64,000 bases of DNA, taken from the NCBI GenBank assembly GCA_964526735.1, contig CAZGLO010000001.1, forward strand, positions 53,908 to 117,907, written 5' to 3'. Positions 34,601-42,752 of the stretch are shown piece by piece. The notes below the pieces were generated by a model, which saw nothing but the letters and a program-made list of their open reading frames with translations, had not been told where the DNA came from and made no database searches. Source of the DNA: JAAUSY01 sp964526735. GTDB lineage: Bacteria > Chloroflexota > Chloroflexia > Chloroflexales > Chloroflexaceae. Position 1 is the first letter of the stretch. Each line of letters begins with the position of its first letter. A program made the translations under genes and the position numbers.

Positions 34601-35161
34601 AAAATCACCGCCATGCGCATCCGCTGCCACGGCAACTACCATTTGAGCCAGGTGGTACGCGCCGATGACGACTTTGCGATTGTCGATTTTGAGGGCGAAC
34701 CGACCCGTTCCCTCGACGAGCGGCGGATGAAGACCTCTCCCCTGCGCGACATCGCCAGTATGATGCGTTCGTTCTTCTACGCATCGCACGTTTCGCTCCT
34801 CAACCGGCTAGAGAAGCACGAGGCGCTGAATCAAGAGGAGGCGCTCCTCCCCTATGCGCACTTCTGGTATACGTGGGTGGCGGTGGGGTTTGTGCAGTCT
34901 TATCTCGATACGATCAGCCAATCGCCATTGCTCTTCCAGACGCCGGAGGAGTTCCAAATCTTGCTTGATGCCTATCTCTTGGAGAAGATGCTCTATGAGC
35001 TTGGGTTCGAGCTTCGCAACCGGCCATCGTGGGCCATTATCCCACTGAAGGGCGTGCGCCAACTGCTCAGTATGCAGTCGTGTTGCCAAGAAGCCCAAGA
35101 AGAAGGCCAAGAAAGCCAAGAAGAAGGCCAAAAAGGCCATCAGCAGACACAAGATACGTAG
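31625..35161 (+). CDS. treS: Trehalose synthase / maltokinase fusion protein
   Basis: A 1178-residue fusion. Residues 1-550 are a GH13 trehalose synthase (maltose-trehalose isomerase) with WYKDAVIYQLHVRSF, nucleophile D205 (GLRLDAIPYL), acid/base E247 (LLAEANQW) and D315 (RNHDELTLE). From about 560 comes a maltokinase domain beginning GYLKRRRWFGGKAREI, with DFEGEP (D1021). The kinase catalytic motif, usually HGDxH, is HGNYH here (N1004). A linker near residue 850 contains five 12-bp repeats coding (S/D)QSSN. The product would turn trehalose into maltose-1-phosphate for glucan synthesis if the kinase is active. AAGGA 7 nt before the ATG supports the start. Confidence 0.95.
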   Translation: MSFEEHPHWYKDAVIYQLHVRSFADSDEDGVGDFQGLTEKLDYLQDIGVTAIWLLPFYPSPLKDDGYDIADYTNVHPMYGTLDDFRTFLHEAHQRNLRVITELVINHTSDQHPWFQRARRARPGSSWRDFYVWSDTTERYQEARIIFKDFEFSNWSWDPVAKAYYWHRFYSSQPDLNFDNPDVREEIFKIADFWLGMGVDGLRLDAIPYLFERDGTNCENLPETHDFLKAFRAHVDEQFEDKMLLAEANQWPEDAVTYFGEGEGDECHMSFHFPIMPRMYIAIRMEDRFPIIETLYHTPTIPATAQWALFLRNHDELTLEMVTAEERSFMYRTYARNPRARINLGIRRRLAPLLQNDRKQIELLNSLLFSLPGTPVTYYGDEIGMGDNIYLGDRDGVRTPMQWSHHRNAGFSRANPQQIYLPVVIDPEYHYEAVNVEAQQDNPHSLLQWMKQLIAVRKRFRAFGRGSITFLYPENQKVIAFVRHYENEDILIVANLSRFVQCVELDLATYEGIQPIELFGRTTFPPIGELPYFLTLGRHSFYWFSLIKEEYLPLALSSHDDPTSIPTLTLTDDWTTIFVKGSAKTSLEEVLPGYLKRRRWFGGKAREIQAAEVLETVVVPADTASGYITMVRIEYLEGDQEFYTLPFSFATGEYAHTIEQETPQVIAAYLTMKHTGEQGILYDSLRDETFARTLVESILHHRSFRGSDGEMDGFPIRSYHGFGSDVRGMTMTLMGNGAHTTDSERVELPVTTSAQSTTKIIAGERLTLKLFRRIEAGVNPDLEIGRFLTEKVSLARSPQVVGVLEYRHKNDEPTTLAILRTHIPNQGDAWHYTQEMLEPYYDRVLALNSDQSSNQSSNQSSNQSSNQSSDYPVDSLPFPQKHLTEQVEEAIPDVAEKLLSDYLPAARLLGQRTAEVHIALSQESEDTNLAPEPFTDFFQRPFYHDMVGLMDREIGLLQKSLVTLPSFVKQEARHMLNCEGELRELFQPFRDQKITAMRIRCHGNYHLSQVVRADDDFAIVDFEGEPTRSLDERRMKTSPLRDIASMMRSFFYASHVSLLNRLEKHEALNQEEALLPYAHFWYTWVAVGFVQSYLDTISQSPLLFQTPEEFQILLDAYLLEKMLYELGFELRNRPSWAIIPLKGVRQLLSMQSCCQEAQEEGQESQEEGQKGHQQTQDT
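34172..34231. repeat. Five in-frame 12-bp repeats in treS-mak
   Basis: Units (G/A)ACCAATCCAGC, coding a DQSS/NQSS linker inside the maltokinase region. Confidence 0.9.
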
Positions 35162-35171
35162 GTAGGATATT

Positions 35172-36335
35172 ATGCCATCCTTTCGACCTCATCACGCACA
35201 CACCCTTCCCCCCGCCCCCAACGGCGGTCAACAGCCGTGCCTGTCTGAGCACGCCGACCGATATGCCCATGCACAAGCGCTTGTTCTGCGCTATGGGTGG
35301 GATGCGACCGCCTTCCAGATCCTCAACCCAGGTATCAGCCTCTGGTTTAGTGCAGATGGCGAGGCGGTGGTGGGGTATGTGGAGAGCGGGGGCTATCGTA
35401 TGGTTGCGGCATCCCCCATCTGCCCCCCCGACGCGCTCTCCACCGTGAGTGCGGCGTTTGAGGAGGAGGCCCGCCAAGCAGGGATGAAGGTGTGCTACTT
35501 CGGTGTGCAGGAGCGGATGATGGCGATCCTCGCGGCACGCGGCACTTTCTCCCGCCTCCTGCTTGGAGCGCAACCCATCTGGAACCCACATCAGTGGGAG
35601 ATGGTCTTGTCGCGCAAAGCATCGTTGCGGGCACAAATCTCCCGTTCGCGGAATAAGCAGGTAGAGGTGGTGCGGTGGGGGCGGGAAAGCGCCGAAAATC
35701 ACCCAGAATTGGAGCAGTGTTTGGCGGAGTGGCTGCATACCCGCGGCCTCCCGCCGATGCACTTCCTCATTGAGCCAAACACCCTCTCTGCCCTGGAGTA
35801 CCGGCGGGTATATGTGGCGAGCCGCGGCGAGAAGAAAGTCGGGTTTTTGGTTGCCTCGCCGGTGCCACTGCGCAATGGGTGGCTGATTGAGCAGATCATC
35901 CGCTGCGACCGCGCCCCCAATGGCACCTCGGAATTGCTCATCAACGCGGCGATGCATGATGCGGCGGCGAGTGGTGCGGACTATGTCACATTAGGGCTTT
36001 CGCCGCTCTCACACCGCGCAAAGGTATGGTGCCCACCCCGCCCGCTCTGGCTCAAGATCCTCTTTGCCTGGACGCGGGCACACGGCAGGCGGTTCTACAA
36101 CTTTGAGGGGCTAGATACCTTCAAGGCCAAGATGCTGCCAGATCGGTGGGAGCCGCTCTACGCCATCACCAACGAACCGCGCCTATCGTGGCACCTCATC
36201 TATGCGATTGCAGGGGCGTTCGGCGGGATGTCACCAGTGATATTCGTTGGGCGGGGGCTACTGCGGGCTGCGCGGCGAGAGTGTGTGTGGGCGGGGAAAA
36301 ACCTATCCCGTACGGCAAAGAAAGTAGGGTTGTGA
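35172..36335 (+). CDS. DUF2156 / LPG-synthase C-terminal-like protein
   Basis: A 387-residue protein resembling the soluble catalytic half of phosphatidylglycerol lysyltransferase (MprF C-terminal, GNAT-like double fold). Supporting text: VLRYGWDATAFQILNPGISLWFSADGEAVVGYVESGG, ARQAGMKVCYFGVQER, RKASLRAQISRSRNKQVEV, GASELL-like NGTSELLINAAMHDAAASGADYVTLGLSPL, and YNFEGLDTFKAKMLPDRWEP near the end. The N-terminal membrane flippase of MprF is absent, though a hydrophobic stretch (LIYAIAGAFGGMSPVIFVG) near the C-terminus may touch the membrane. Substrate unknown; transfer of an aminoacyl or acyl group is inference. It starts 10 bp after treS-mak and is likely co-transcribed. Confidence 0.75.
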   Translation: MPSFRPHHAHTLPPAPNGGQQPCLSEHADRYAHAQALVLRYGWDATAFQILNPGISLWFSADGEAVVGYVESGGYRMVAASPICPPDALSTVSAAFEEEARQAGMKVCYFGVQERMMAILAARGTFSRLLLGAQPIWNPHQWEMVLSRKASLRAQISRSRNKQVEVVRWGRESAENHPELEQCLAEWLHTRGLPPMHFLIEPNTLSALEYRRVYVASRGEKKVGFLVASPVPLRNGWLIEQIIRCDRAPNGTSELLINAAMHDAAASGADYVTLGLSPLSHRAKVWCPPRPLWLKILFAWTRAHGRRFYNFEGLDTFKAKMLPDRWEPLYAITNEPRLSWHLIYAIAGAFGGMSPVIFVGRGLLRAARRECVWAGKNLSRTAKKVGL

Positions 36336-36421
36336 GAGGGAGGATAGAAGAGGGGAGGGGGTGGTGGGTGTTCGCCTCCCCCCGCCATGATGACAGCGAT
36401 GGGGGAGGGAAACGACGAGAG

Positions 36422-37759
36422 TTAGCCGTTGGAGGCTTGATCAGCAAGCTCAAGCGTCCAGCCGGTGCGTTCGGTAAACTGTTTTTTGGCTACGTGAAAC
36501 AGTGAGTCGTCCCCTTCTCCCTGATAGAACACCACGACCGTCCGCTGCTCACGGTGGATAGCGGGGGTTCGGGTGAGTGTCAGATGGTTTGGCAGTACCT
36601 CCTTCGCAGTCGCTATCAATTCAGATTGGTTGGTTTCTGGATAGACGGAGACTTTCCATCCAGTTTTTTGTTCCAAGGCGGCTATCTTGTGGGCATATCG
36701 CTCTTTGGCGATGTCGGGGAAGGCAAACCGCAGCAAAATTGAGCGTTCGTCTTGGTAGACACTCACCTTGCCGAGGCCCGATTCCTTGCCCAGGATATCT
36801 TGCGCCAACACCACGATATGATGAGGTGTCAGGGAGTTTTCATGGCTGCGCGGTGTGGTGTGCTGCCGCAGTTCGAGTACCCAGCCGGTGCGGGCAGAAA
36901 AGGCTTCTTTCGCAGCCTCCTGCTCATACTGCTGAAACTCATACGGTTCTTCATCATCGACAACATACTCCACCTGCATGGTTTGCTCCGCTTGCACAAC
37001 GTTGGCCTTCACCATGGTGACGTGTGGTGGGAGCACGTTTTGTGCTACTTCCATCAGCGCGCCTTGGTGGTAGTTTTGCGAGATGCTGACAACCACGCCG
37101 CGTTCCTCTTCGATGCGGGCAATTGCGTCGCCATATTTCTGTTTGGCGATGTTGGGAAAATAGAACGAGAGCGTGATTTCGCCGGTTTTGGGGTTGATAC
37201 TCCGCTTGTAGAGATCATCCGGCGTCCCAAGATGCCGCTCCAACGACGCAATGATTTCGGCTTGGTTGGGCGGGAATGGGTTGACAATCGGGCGCTCATC
37301 GAGTGGGATCTTCTCCTGCACGCGCTTGCGGGGGCGCAACCGTTGTACGGGTGGCGGCGGCGGGTGGTAGGTACGCGAATTTTGGTCAGGCTCAAAGCGC
37401 CGTGGACGTTGCTTTGCCGGGAAGATGTCTTGGAGAGCGGCTTTGTTGCCCTCTTCGCGGAGCCGTGTGTTGACTAGGTGGAAAAACACGCCTCCTGGTG
37501 TCCGTCGTCGGCTGCCGTCGAGGGTCATCATCCCGCCCTGTGCCTCAACCTCAAGGGTGCGATTGAGCATCTCAAGCGCAAAGGGCTTGCCAAGATGATC
37601 AACAATGCGGGTGATGGTATGGATAGGAGATTGTTGGTTTTCTCCTAGCGAAGTCGCGATGTGGTTTACCACAGTATCGACCTCTGCGTCGGGTGATATG
37701 GTGGGTATGCCCTCAGGGGCAGCTGATTTTTGTGGGTTGTCTTGTGGGTTCTCACTCAC
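36422..37759 (-). CDS. PHAX RNA-binding-domain protein with two KH-like repeats
   Basis: A 445-residue protein. Residues about 45-100 (THTITRIVDHLGKPFALEMLN, then TLEVEAQGGMMTLDGSRRRTPGGVFFHLV) match the PHAX RNA-binding domain, known from the eukaryotic snRNA export adaptor and present in some bacteria. A basic, Pro-rich linker follows (RPRKRVQEKIPLDERP). Two related C-terminal units come next: LSFYFPNIAKQKYGDAIARIEEERGVVVSI and LRFAFPDIAKERYAHKIAALEQKTGWKVSV, each followed by a beta-rich part, resembling nucleic-acid-binding alpha/beta modules. RNA binding is expected; targets are unknown. GTG start with AAAGGA 9 nt upstream. Confidence 0.75.
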   Translation of the reverse strand: MSENPQDNPQKSAAPEGIPTISPDAEVDTVVNHIATSLGENQQSPIHTITRIVDHLGKPFALEMLNRTLEVEAQGGMMTLDGSRRRTPGGVFFHLVNTRLREEGNKAALQDIFPAKQRPRRFEPDQNSRTYHPPPPPVQRLRPRKRVQEKIPLDERPIVNPFPPNQAEIIASLERHLGTPDDLYKRSINPKTGEITLSFYFPNIAKQKYGDAIARIEEERGVVVSISQNYHQGALMEVAQNVLPPHVTMVKANVVQAEQTMQVEYVVDDEEPYEFQQYEQEAAKEAFSARTGWVLELRQHTTPRSHENSLTPHHIVVLAQDILGKESGLGKVSVYQDERSILLRFAFPDIAKERYAHKIAALEQKTGWKVSVYPETNQSELIATAKEVLPNHLTLTRTPAIHREQRTVVVFYQGEGDDSLFHVAKKQFTERTGWTLELADQASNG

Positions 37760-38127
37760 AAGTGCGAGTCCTTTCCAATTGACGGGGATCCTGCACTATT
37801 CAGTGCTAGGCGTAAAAAATGTAACCGAGGTGCAGAATCCGTTGCAGCATCATATGCATTGTTCGCTTTGGACAGAGGGACACCCTGTCCTGGCCTCGTT
37901 TCCCTGGTGCTTCGGCTGCGACCCCTATCATAAGGACAACAGTACCACGTTCATAGGTACGATGTAGGTTTTTTGAAGCAAACGACGAGCGCCATTCTTT
38001 GTCCCATCCCCAAATGGTTGTCTTTTGTATGTACGTGCAATTTTTTTGCATACCCGCTGCTCTTGTGGTTGCAATTATAGCGCATGTTTGCTCTCTTTTG
38101 TAGTGTGTTTGTGGTATCATTTATACC
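37760..38127. other. Intergenic region with several hairpins
   Basis: No gene is supported. Small inverted repeats include GCACT-ATTC-AGTGC (about 37793-37806), GGACAG/CTGTCC around 37870-37890 and GTACC/GGTAC around 37942-37960. The left part would be the leader of the PHAX-domain gene. I could not match it to a known RNA family. The right part carries the start region of the ABC gene. Confidence 0.4.
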
Positions 38128-39210
38128 ATGGCATCACAACGGCAATCATCATTCATTGTATGCGCGGGGTTGGTCAAGATTTTTCACGTGGCCGACCTCG
38201 AAGTTGTCGCGCTCCAAGGCCTCGATCTCGAAGTAGCCAAGGGGGAAATGTTGGCGCTTGTGGGGCCATCTGGCTCTGGCAAATCAACGCTCATGAGCGC
38301 GCTTGGCGGGCTTGATCGCCCCACTGCTGGCCGCCTGGACGTTGCTGGACAAAACTTGCTCAAAATGAGCCAGGCCGAATTGACGACCTATCGGCGCGAA
38401 CAGGTGGGGTTTGTGTGGCAGCAGACAACGCGCAATCTCATCCCCTATCTCACCAGCCGCGAAAATATCGAACTGTTAATGAAGGTGGCAACCAACTCCC
38501 AAAACGCTGACCGTTCGCACTCCCCCCGCGAATGGGCGGATGAGCTGCTGGACGCGGTGGGGATGGCAGACTACGCACATCACACCCCCTCACACCTCTC
38601 TGGCGGGCAACAGCAACGTATCGCAATTGCGTGTGCATTGGCCAACAAGCCCACAATCCTCTTGGGCGATGAGCCAACCGGCGAGGTTGATTGGGCCACG
38701 GCACAGCGCATCCTCGCCCTGCTGCGCGATATACGCGAACGCTATGGGCTGACGATTGTGCTTGTCACCCACGACCCGCGGGTCGCGGAACAGGCCGACC
38801 GCGTGATCGCCATCCGTGATGGGCAAACAAGCACGGAGATCATCCACACCGAAGATAGCCTAGATGATGATAGCTCATCTCCCGCCTCCGGCTCTTCCTC
38901 CCCCCGCTCGTTTGAGGAGCTAGTTGTGCTAGATAGCGCGGGCCGGTTGCAGCTCCCCAGCGAACAGCGCGCACTTGCGAGGATAGGCCGACGGGCGCGG
39001 GTTGAGTTGGTCGATGATGGTATTCTCATCCGGCCAGGCGACGACGACCTCCTTGGGCAGCAGTTGGGGGCATCAGGCTCCCCGCTTGCGGCGGGAGGCG
39101 GTGCTGACCCCACTCATCCCCACCACAGCCTCTACGATGATGAACCCCCTACTCAGCACGCTGCCTCCTCTCGCATTCGACGGTGGTGGCAACGGCTTCG
39201 GGGGCAGTAG
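38128..39210 (+). CDS. ABC transporter ATPase (LolD/MacB type) with C-terminal AbrB-like domain
   Basis: A 360-residue protein. Residues 1-235 are a complete ABC ATPase: GPSGSGKSTLM (Walker A), QQ in the Q loop, LSGGQQQRIAIA (signature), ILLGDEPTGEVD (Walker B), THD (switch His). It is of the LolD/MacB class that powers lipoprotein or peptide export. After a Ser-rich linker comes ELVVLDSAGRLQLPSEQR and ARVELVDDGILIRP, resembling an AbrB/SpoVT beta-swapped hairpin, then a basic C-terminus (RIRRWWQRLRGQ). No permease gene is nearby. TATCAT lies 7 nt before the ATG and no ribosome-binding site is seen, so it may be leaderless. Confidence 0.88.
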   Translation: MASQRQSSFIVCAGLVKIFHVADLEVVALQGLDLEVAKGEMLALVGPSGSGKSTLMSALGGLDRPTAGRLDVAGQNLLKMSQAELTTYRREQVGFVWQQTTRNLIPYLTSRENIELLMKVATNSQNADRSHSPREWADELLDAVGMADYAHHTPSHLSGGQQQRIAIACALANKPTILLGDEPTGEVDWATAQRILALLRDIRERYGLTIVLVTHDPRVAEQADRVIAIRDGQTSTEIIHTEDSLDDDSSSPASGSSSPRSFEELVVLDSAGRLQLPSEQRALARIGRRARVELVDDGILIRPGDDDLLGQQLGASGSPLAAGGGADPTHPHHSLYDDEPPTQHAASSRIRRWWQRLRGQ

Positions 39211-39244
39211 GTGGTCTTGTGGCAGGGGAATGTTCGGGTGTGCG

Positions 39245-40243
39245 CTATTTTGGCATGGTACGTTCAAGCGCCACGGCGACAAGCCGCGCTAATCCTTGTG
39301 CCAACGATGTCAGACGGCTGCTCAACGGCACAAGCGGCGTGCGGTACCCCAACGTGAGGAGACCAAGCGCTTGCGCCTCATACTTGATAGGAATGAGCAC
39401 CAACCCGCGTAGCCCGTGCCGTTCCGCATAGATCGGCAAGGCATTGGGCTGTTTGCGCAGGTCGCGGAGGGAGTAGGGTTGTGGGTCTTCAAGCACCAGC
39501 TCTAAGATGGGTGTTTCTTGCAAGACCAATGGCGGCTCCCCTTCCACCGACTGCGGCCCTATCCGCGAGCCAATGTGCACCGGCGCAAACTTGCCCTCAT
39601 CCTCATCCTTCCACATATACACCGCTGTCCAATCGCAGTTGAAGAGCCGCAGGGCGAGGTTGTTGAGCGTGCCGAGGATATCCTCCAAATTACCCTTCGT
39701 ACGAAGTTCGCCCGCAAATTGGAAAAGCGTATTGGCGACATCTTCCGACTCTGCCTGCTGCCGCCGGAGCCAGGTGGTTACAATGGGGCCGCTGAGCAGA
39801 TCGGCGTTCGCCTGCAACAGCATCTGCATCGGTTCGAGTACCATGTTTGCGGCAATGTAGCCGACCAGGCCAAGCAGCGTATCTTCGCCCTCTATCGGCG
39901 CAAGCGAGATGGCCATTCCTTCGGGGAGGAGGATGAGTGGTTCGGCCTCTTTGCTCTCCAAAATCAGTCCATCTTCACGGATCGCCCGCTCCAGCAGCTC
40001 ATTCTCTTCGGTGATGGCGCTGGTGCTGCAGCCCTGAGGCAAGCGCGAGCCACTTGGCGTCAGCATCGCCTGCTCATTTGAGCGTAACCAGACCACCGCG
40101 CCAGTGAGCGGGAGTTCATCAAGACACATTTGAAGATTTTCATTCAAGAGCGTGTGGAGGTCGGCCGTGGTTGTATTCAAGTGTGCAAGCGAACAAAGCA
40201 CCTCGAATAGGGTATCGGTATCGGGCATGGTTACTTCAGACAT
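39245..40243 (-). CDS. Protein with two GAF-like domains
   Basis: A 332-residue soluble protein. The first GAF-like region (about 1-150: LFEVLCSLAHLNTTTADLHTLLNENLQ, then SLAPIEGEDTLLGLVGYIA) and the second (about 165-330: LFQFAGELRTKGNLEDILGTLNNLALRLFNCDWTAVYMW, then GLVLIPIKYEAQALGLLTLGYR) have no attached output domain. It may sense small ligands or act as a partner of other signalling proteins. The ATG with GGAG 9 nt upstream is chosen over a GTG five codons earlier. It converges on the ABC ATPase gene. Confidence 0.8.
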   Translation of the reverse strand: MSEVTMPDTDTLFEVLCSLAHLNTTTADLHTLLNENLQMCLDELPLTGAVVWLRSNEQAMLTPSGSRLPQGCSTSAITEENELLERAIREDGLILESKEAEPLILLPEGMAISLAPIEGEDTLLGLVGYIAANMVLEPMQMLLQANADLLSGPIVTTWLRRQQAESEDVANTLFQFAGELRTKGNLEDILGTLNNLALRLFNCDWTAVYMWKDEDEGKFAPVHIGSRIGPQSVEGEPPLVLQETPILELVLEDPQPYSLRDLRKQPNALPIYAERHGLRGLVLIPIKYEAQALGLLTLGYRTPLVPLSSRLTSLAQGLARLVAVALERTMPK

Positions 40244-40312
40244 GACATGTTGCTCCACTGACTATGTGCAAACCATTTTTCTTTTGACCAAGATCAACAC
40301 TATCTGTTTGGC

Positions 40313-41170
40313 TCATTGATTGGCGGGGAGAGAACAACCAGGCACCGGAGCTGGTATCACCTCAACACGTTGAAAATCAAGCATACCTAATATCTGTTCC
40401 ATCGCTCGTTGGCCATCAATAGTTGCACGTTCCAATACTCCCCCTTCGCAGGCGGCCTGCAAAATTTGAGATTCGGCTGCTTGCCGCGCCACGGTTTCAA
40501 GATCTTTGTCGGTGGGGGCAAACAGCCCTTGCTCTCGGTCATACACCCGTGTTTTTTGGTTATCCAGCGCCGTGTGGAAGATCTGGGCGGGCGGGAGATG
40601 GACAGTAAGGACGGTGCCATCCTCCGAAACCACGATCTGGTTTGCCTGAAGCGTGCTCAAATCGATCCCCGCGATAACCTGTCCGTGGGCCACGAGCAAC
40701 AGCCTATCGCCAAACAGCAGATCTTGAAACGCATTCCCCTCATGCCCGGCTTCTATGACTTTCTCAACGGTGTAGGATGTCGTTTCAAGGCGATTGAGCT
40801 GCTGGATACGGTGGATGACGGCAGGGGTATCGGCACGGATGGTCGTTGGGGGAGCGCCAAAGAGCGTGGGGAGGTTGAACTGCGGGAAGGTTGACCCCAA
40901 CCACTGCTGTACCCCCGGCATGCTTGTCAGTTGCATCCAGATGAAGAGCAGCACGGCGACGCTCCCCACCACCGCAACGACCGTCCGCAAGCACCCCAAG
41001 CGATCATCAAGGTCTTCGGGGTAGTACCCCACTGGATAGCGGTCGTGGGCGGGGGCAAACATCTCCTCATCAACCGGCTCTGCAAAGCTATCGTCTATTT
41101 CTTCGCCGCGCGAGCGCCGGAGCCGTTGCTCCATAATCGTCTCGTGGTGGCGGCGTGATTCCTTCGTCAT
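40313..41170 (-). CDS. DUF4230 single-pass membrane protein
   Basis: A 285-residue protein: an acidic cytosolic N-terminus (about 60 residues), one hydrophobic helix (LRTVVAVVGSVAVLLFIWMQL) and an outside domain with the DUF4230 pattern RLETTSYTVEKVIEAGHEGN, FGDRLLLVAHGQVIAGIDLSTL, VTVHLPPAQIF-like TVLTVHLPPAQIFHTALDNQKTRVYDREQGLF. Function of DUF4230 is unknown. The ATG overlaps the stop of the methyltransferase gene by 4 bp (ATGA), so this start is favoured and the two are coupled. Confidence 0.85.
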   Translation of the reverse strand: MTKESRRHHETIMEQRLRRSRGEEIDDSFAEPVDEEMFAPAHDRYPVGYYPEDLDDRLGCLRTVVAVVGSVAVLLFIWMQLTSMPGVQQWLGSTFPQFNLPTLFGAPPTTIRADTPAVIHRIQQLNRLETTSYTVEKVIEAGHEGNAFQDLLFGDRLLLVAHGQVIAGIDLSTLQANQIVVSEDGTVLTVHLPPAQIFHTALDNQKTRVYDREQGLFAPTDKDLETVARQAAESQILQAACEGGVLERATIDGQRAMEQILGMLDFQRVEVIPAPVPGCSLPANQ

Positions 41171-41946
41171 ACTTTCACCCCCGTATGGATAGCAACCGCT
41201 CCAAGGCTCAACAGCCGATAGTGGACATTGTGCCAGCCGCTTTCCTCCATCATCGCGGCGATTTTGCGGGGCGAGGGAAAAGCCCGCGCCGACTGATCGA
41301 GGTAGACGTAGGCGCGCCGGTTTCCGCTGATGCGCTCGCCAATCCATGGTACCACGATGTCAAGGTAAACCCGATGGCCAAACTGTAGAATGGGGTTTTC
41401 CGGGTGCGCCACCTCCAAACAGGCGATCATCCCTTGCGGCTTGCATACGCGGTGCATCTCTCGGAACGTCGCGGTGATATCCGTGACGTTGCGCAGCGTA
41501 AACCCCGTCGTAATCGCATCGAAGCTGTTGTCGGGGAAGGGCAGATGAAGGGCATCGCCCCCAATGAACGACGCCACACACCCTTTCCGTCCTTCTTCGG
41601 CGCTTTCTGGGCCGCTCTCTGGGCCGCTCTCTGGACACAGATTATCGAGCTTTGATGCGCCTTCCTGCATCATGGGGAGGCAGAAGTCAACCCCGACAAC
41701 CCTCCCCTGAGGCATCCACGCCGTGAGGAGGGGGATAAAATCTCCGGTGCCGCTGCCCACATCAAGCGCATTGCCGTTGTAGGGCGGCGCAACCAGCTCT
41801 ACCGCCAACTGCCGCCACCAGACATCCATCCCAAAGGTCATCGCCCGATTGGCAACGTCATACGTCGTGGCGATGTGCGAGAACATCTGCCGGACGTAGG
41901 TGGCTTTTTCGTGGGTGGTTGGGAGGACGTTTGTCTCTCGTCTCAT
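41167..41946 (-). CDS. menG: Demethylmenaquinone/ubiquinone methyltransferase (UbiE/MenG)
   Basis: A 259-residue SAM-dependent methyltransferase of quinone synthesis. It shows VRQMFSHIATTYDVANRAMTFGMDVWWR, the SAM loop ALDVGSGTGDF, GVDFCLPMM, GDALHLPFPDNSFDAITTGFTLRNV and LEVAHPENP. The likely reaction is C-methylation of demethylmenaquinone in an organism of this kind. A PESGPESGPES micro-repeat interrupts the region after the second motif. The gene lies in a close-packed run with coaX upstream and the DUF4230 gene overlapping its stop. I used the ATG of MRRETN. Confidence 0.93.
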   Translation of the reverse strand: MRRETNVLPTTHEKATYVRQMFSHIATTYDVANRAMTFGMDVWWRQLAVELVAPPYNGNALDVGSGTGDFIPLLTAWMPQGRVVGVDFCLPMMQEGASKLDNLCPESGPESGPESAEEGRKGCVASFIGGDALHLPFPDNSFDAITTGFTLRNVTDITATFREMHRVCKPQGMIACLEVAHPENPILQFGHRVYLDIVVPWIGERISGNRRAYVYLDQSARAFPSPRKIAAMMEESGWHNVHYRLLSLGAVAIHTGVKV

Positions 41947-41960
41947 AGCGTGTCTCAAGA

Positions 41961-42737
41961 TTATCTTCCCCGATAGCGATTCAGTTCATAGATGAGCCGT
42001 AACCCTTCCAACGTCAGGAATGGCTCAACCACCGTGATAGCATCTGTTTCGCGGGCAATCACATCGGCCATGCCGCCGGTGGCGACCACCGTACACTGCT
42101 CACCCAATTCGTGCTCAATGCGCGCCACAAGCCCTTCTATCAGGCCGGTATAGCCCAAAATAAGCCCCGACTGCATATAGTGCATCGTGTTTTTGCCAAT
42201 GACCTGCGGTGGGCGGCTCAGCTCGACGTGGTAGAGGCGCGCCGCCGAGCGGAACAATGCTTCCGCGCTGATTTGCACGCCGGGGGCAATCGCCCCGCCA
42301 ACATAGCAGCCTTCGCCAGTGACCACATCAAACGCCGTTGCCGTGCCGAAGGCGACAGAAATCACCGGCCCGCCATAGCGGCGGTAGGCCGCAAGGCTAT
42401 TGGTGATGCGGTCGGCCCCCAACTCATATGGCGTTTCGACATCGTAGGTAAGGCCTGTTTCCACGTCAAGGCCCGCGACAATCGGTTCTACATCGAGGTA
42501 GCGGCGGGCAAGATCGGTAAATTCAGAGTTGAGCGGCGGGACGACGCACGAAATCGCACATCCCGTGACATCAAACCTATCGAACCCCGCCATCGCAAAC
42601 AAATTTTGCACCAATACGGCATATTCATCGGCAAGTTTGAGCCGTTCGGTGACCACCCGCCAGTGGTGAATGAGGCGATCTCCCTCATACACCCCCATTT
42701 TGATGTTCGTATTCCCAATATCTATCGTCAGAAGCAT
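41961..42737 (-). CDS. coaX: Type III pantothenate kinase
   Basis: A 258-residue enzyme for the first step of coenzyme A synthesis. Diagnostic text: MLLTIDIGNTNIKMGVYEGD (phosphate loop), YELGADRITNSLAAYRRYGG, VSFGTATAFDVV-like VAFGTATAFDVVTGEGCYVGGAIAPG, and YMQSGLILGYTGLIEGLVARIE. Length and motifs are normal. It is 14 bp upstream of menG on the same strand and 15 bp after the asparaginase-like gene. Confidence 0.96.
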   Translation of the reverse strand: MLLTIDIGNTNIKMGVYEGDRLIHHWRVVTERLKLADEYAVLVQNLFAMAGFDRFDVTGCAISCVVPPLNSEFTDLARRYLDVEPIVAGLDVETGLTYDVETPYELGADRITNSLAAYRRYGGPVISVAFGTATAFDVVTGEGCYVGGAIAPGVQISAEALFRSAARLYHVELSRPPQVIGKNTMHYMQSGLILGYTGLIEGLVARIEHELGEQCTVVATGGMADVIARETDAITVVEPFLTLEGLRLIYELNRYRGR

Positions 42738-42752
42738 AAAAGATTAGGTGTA

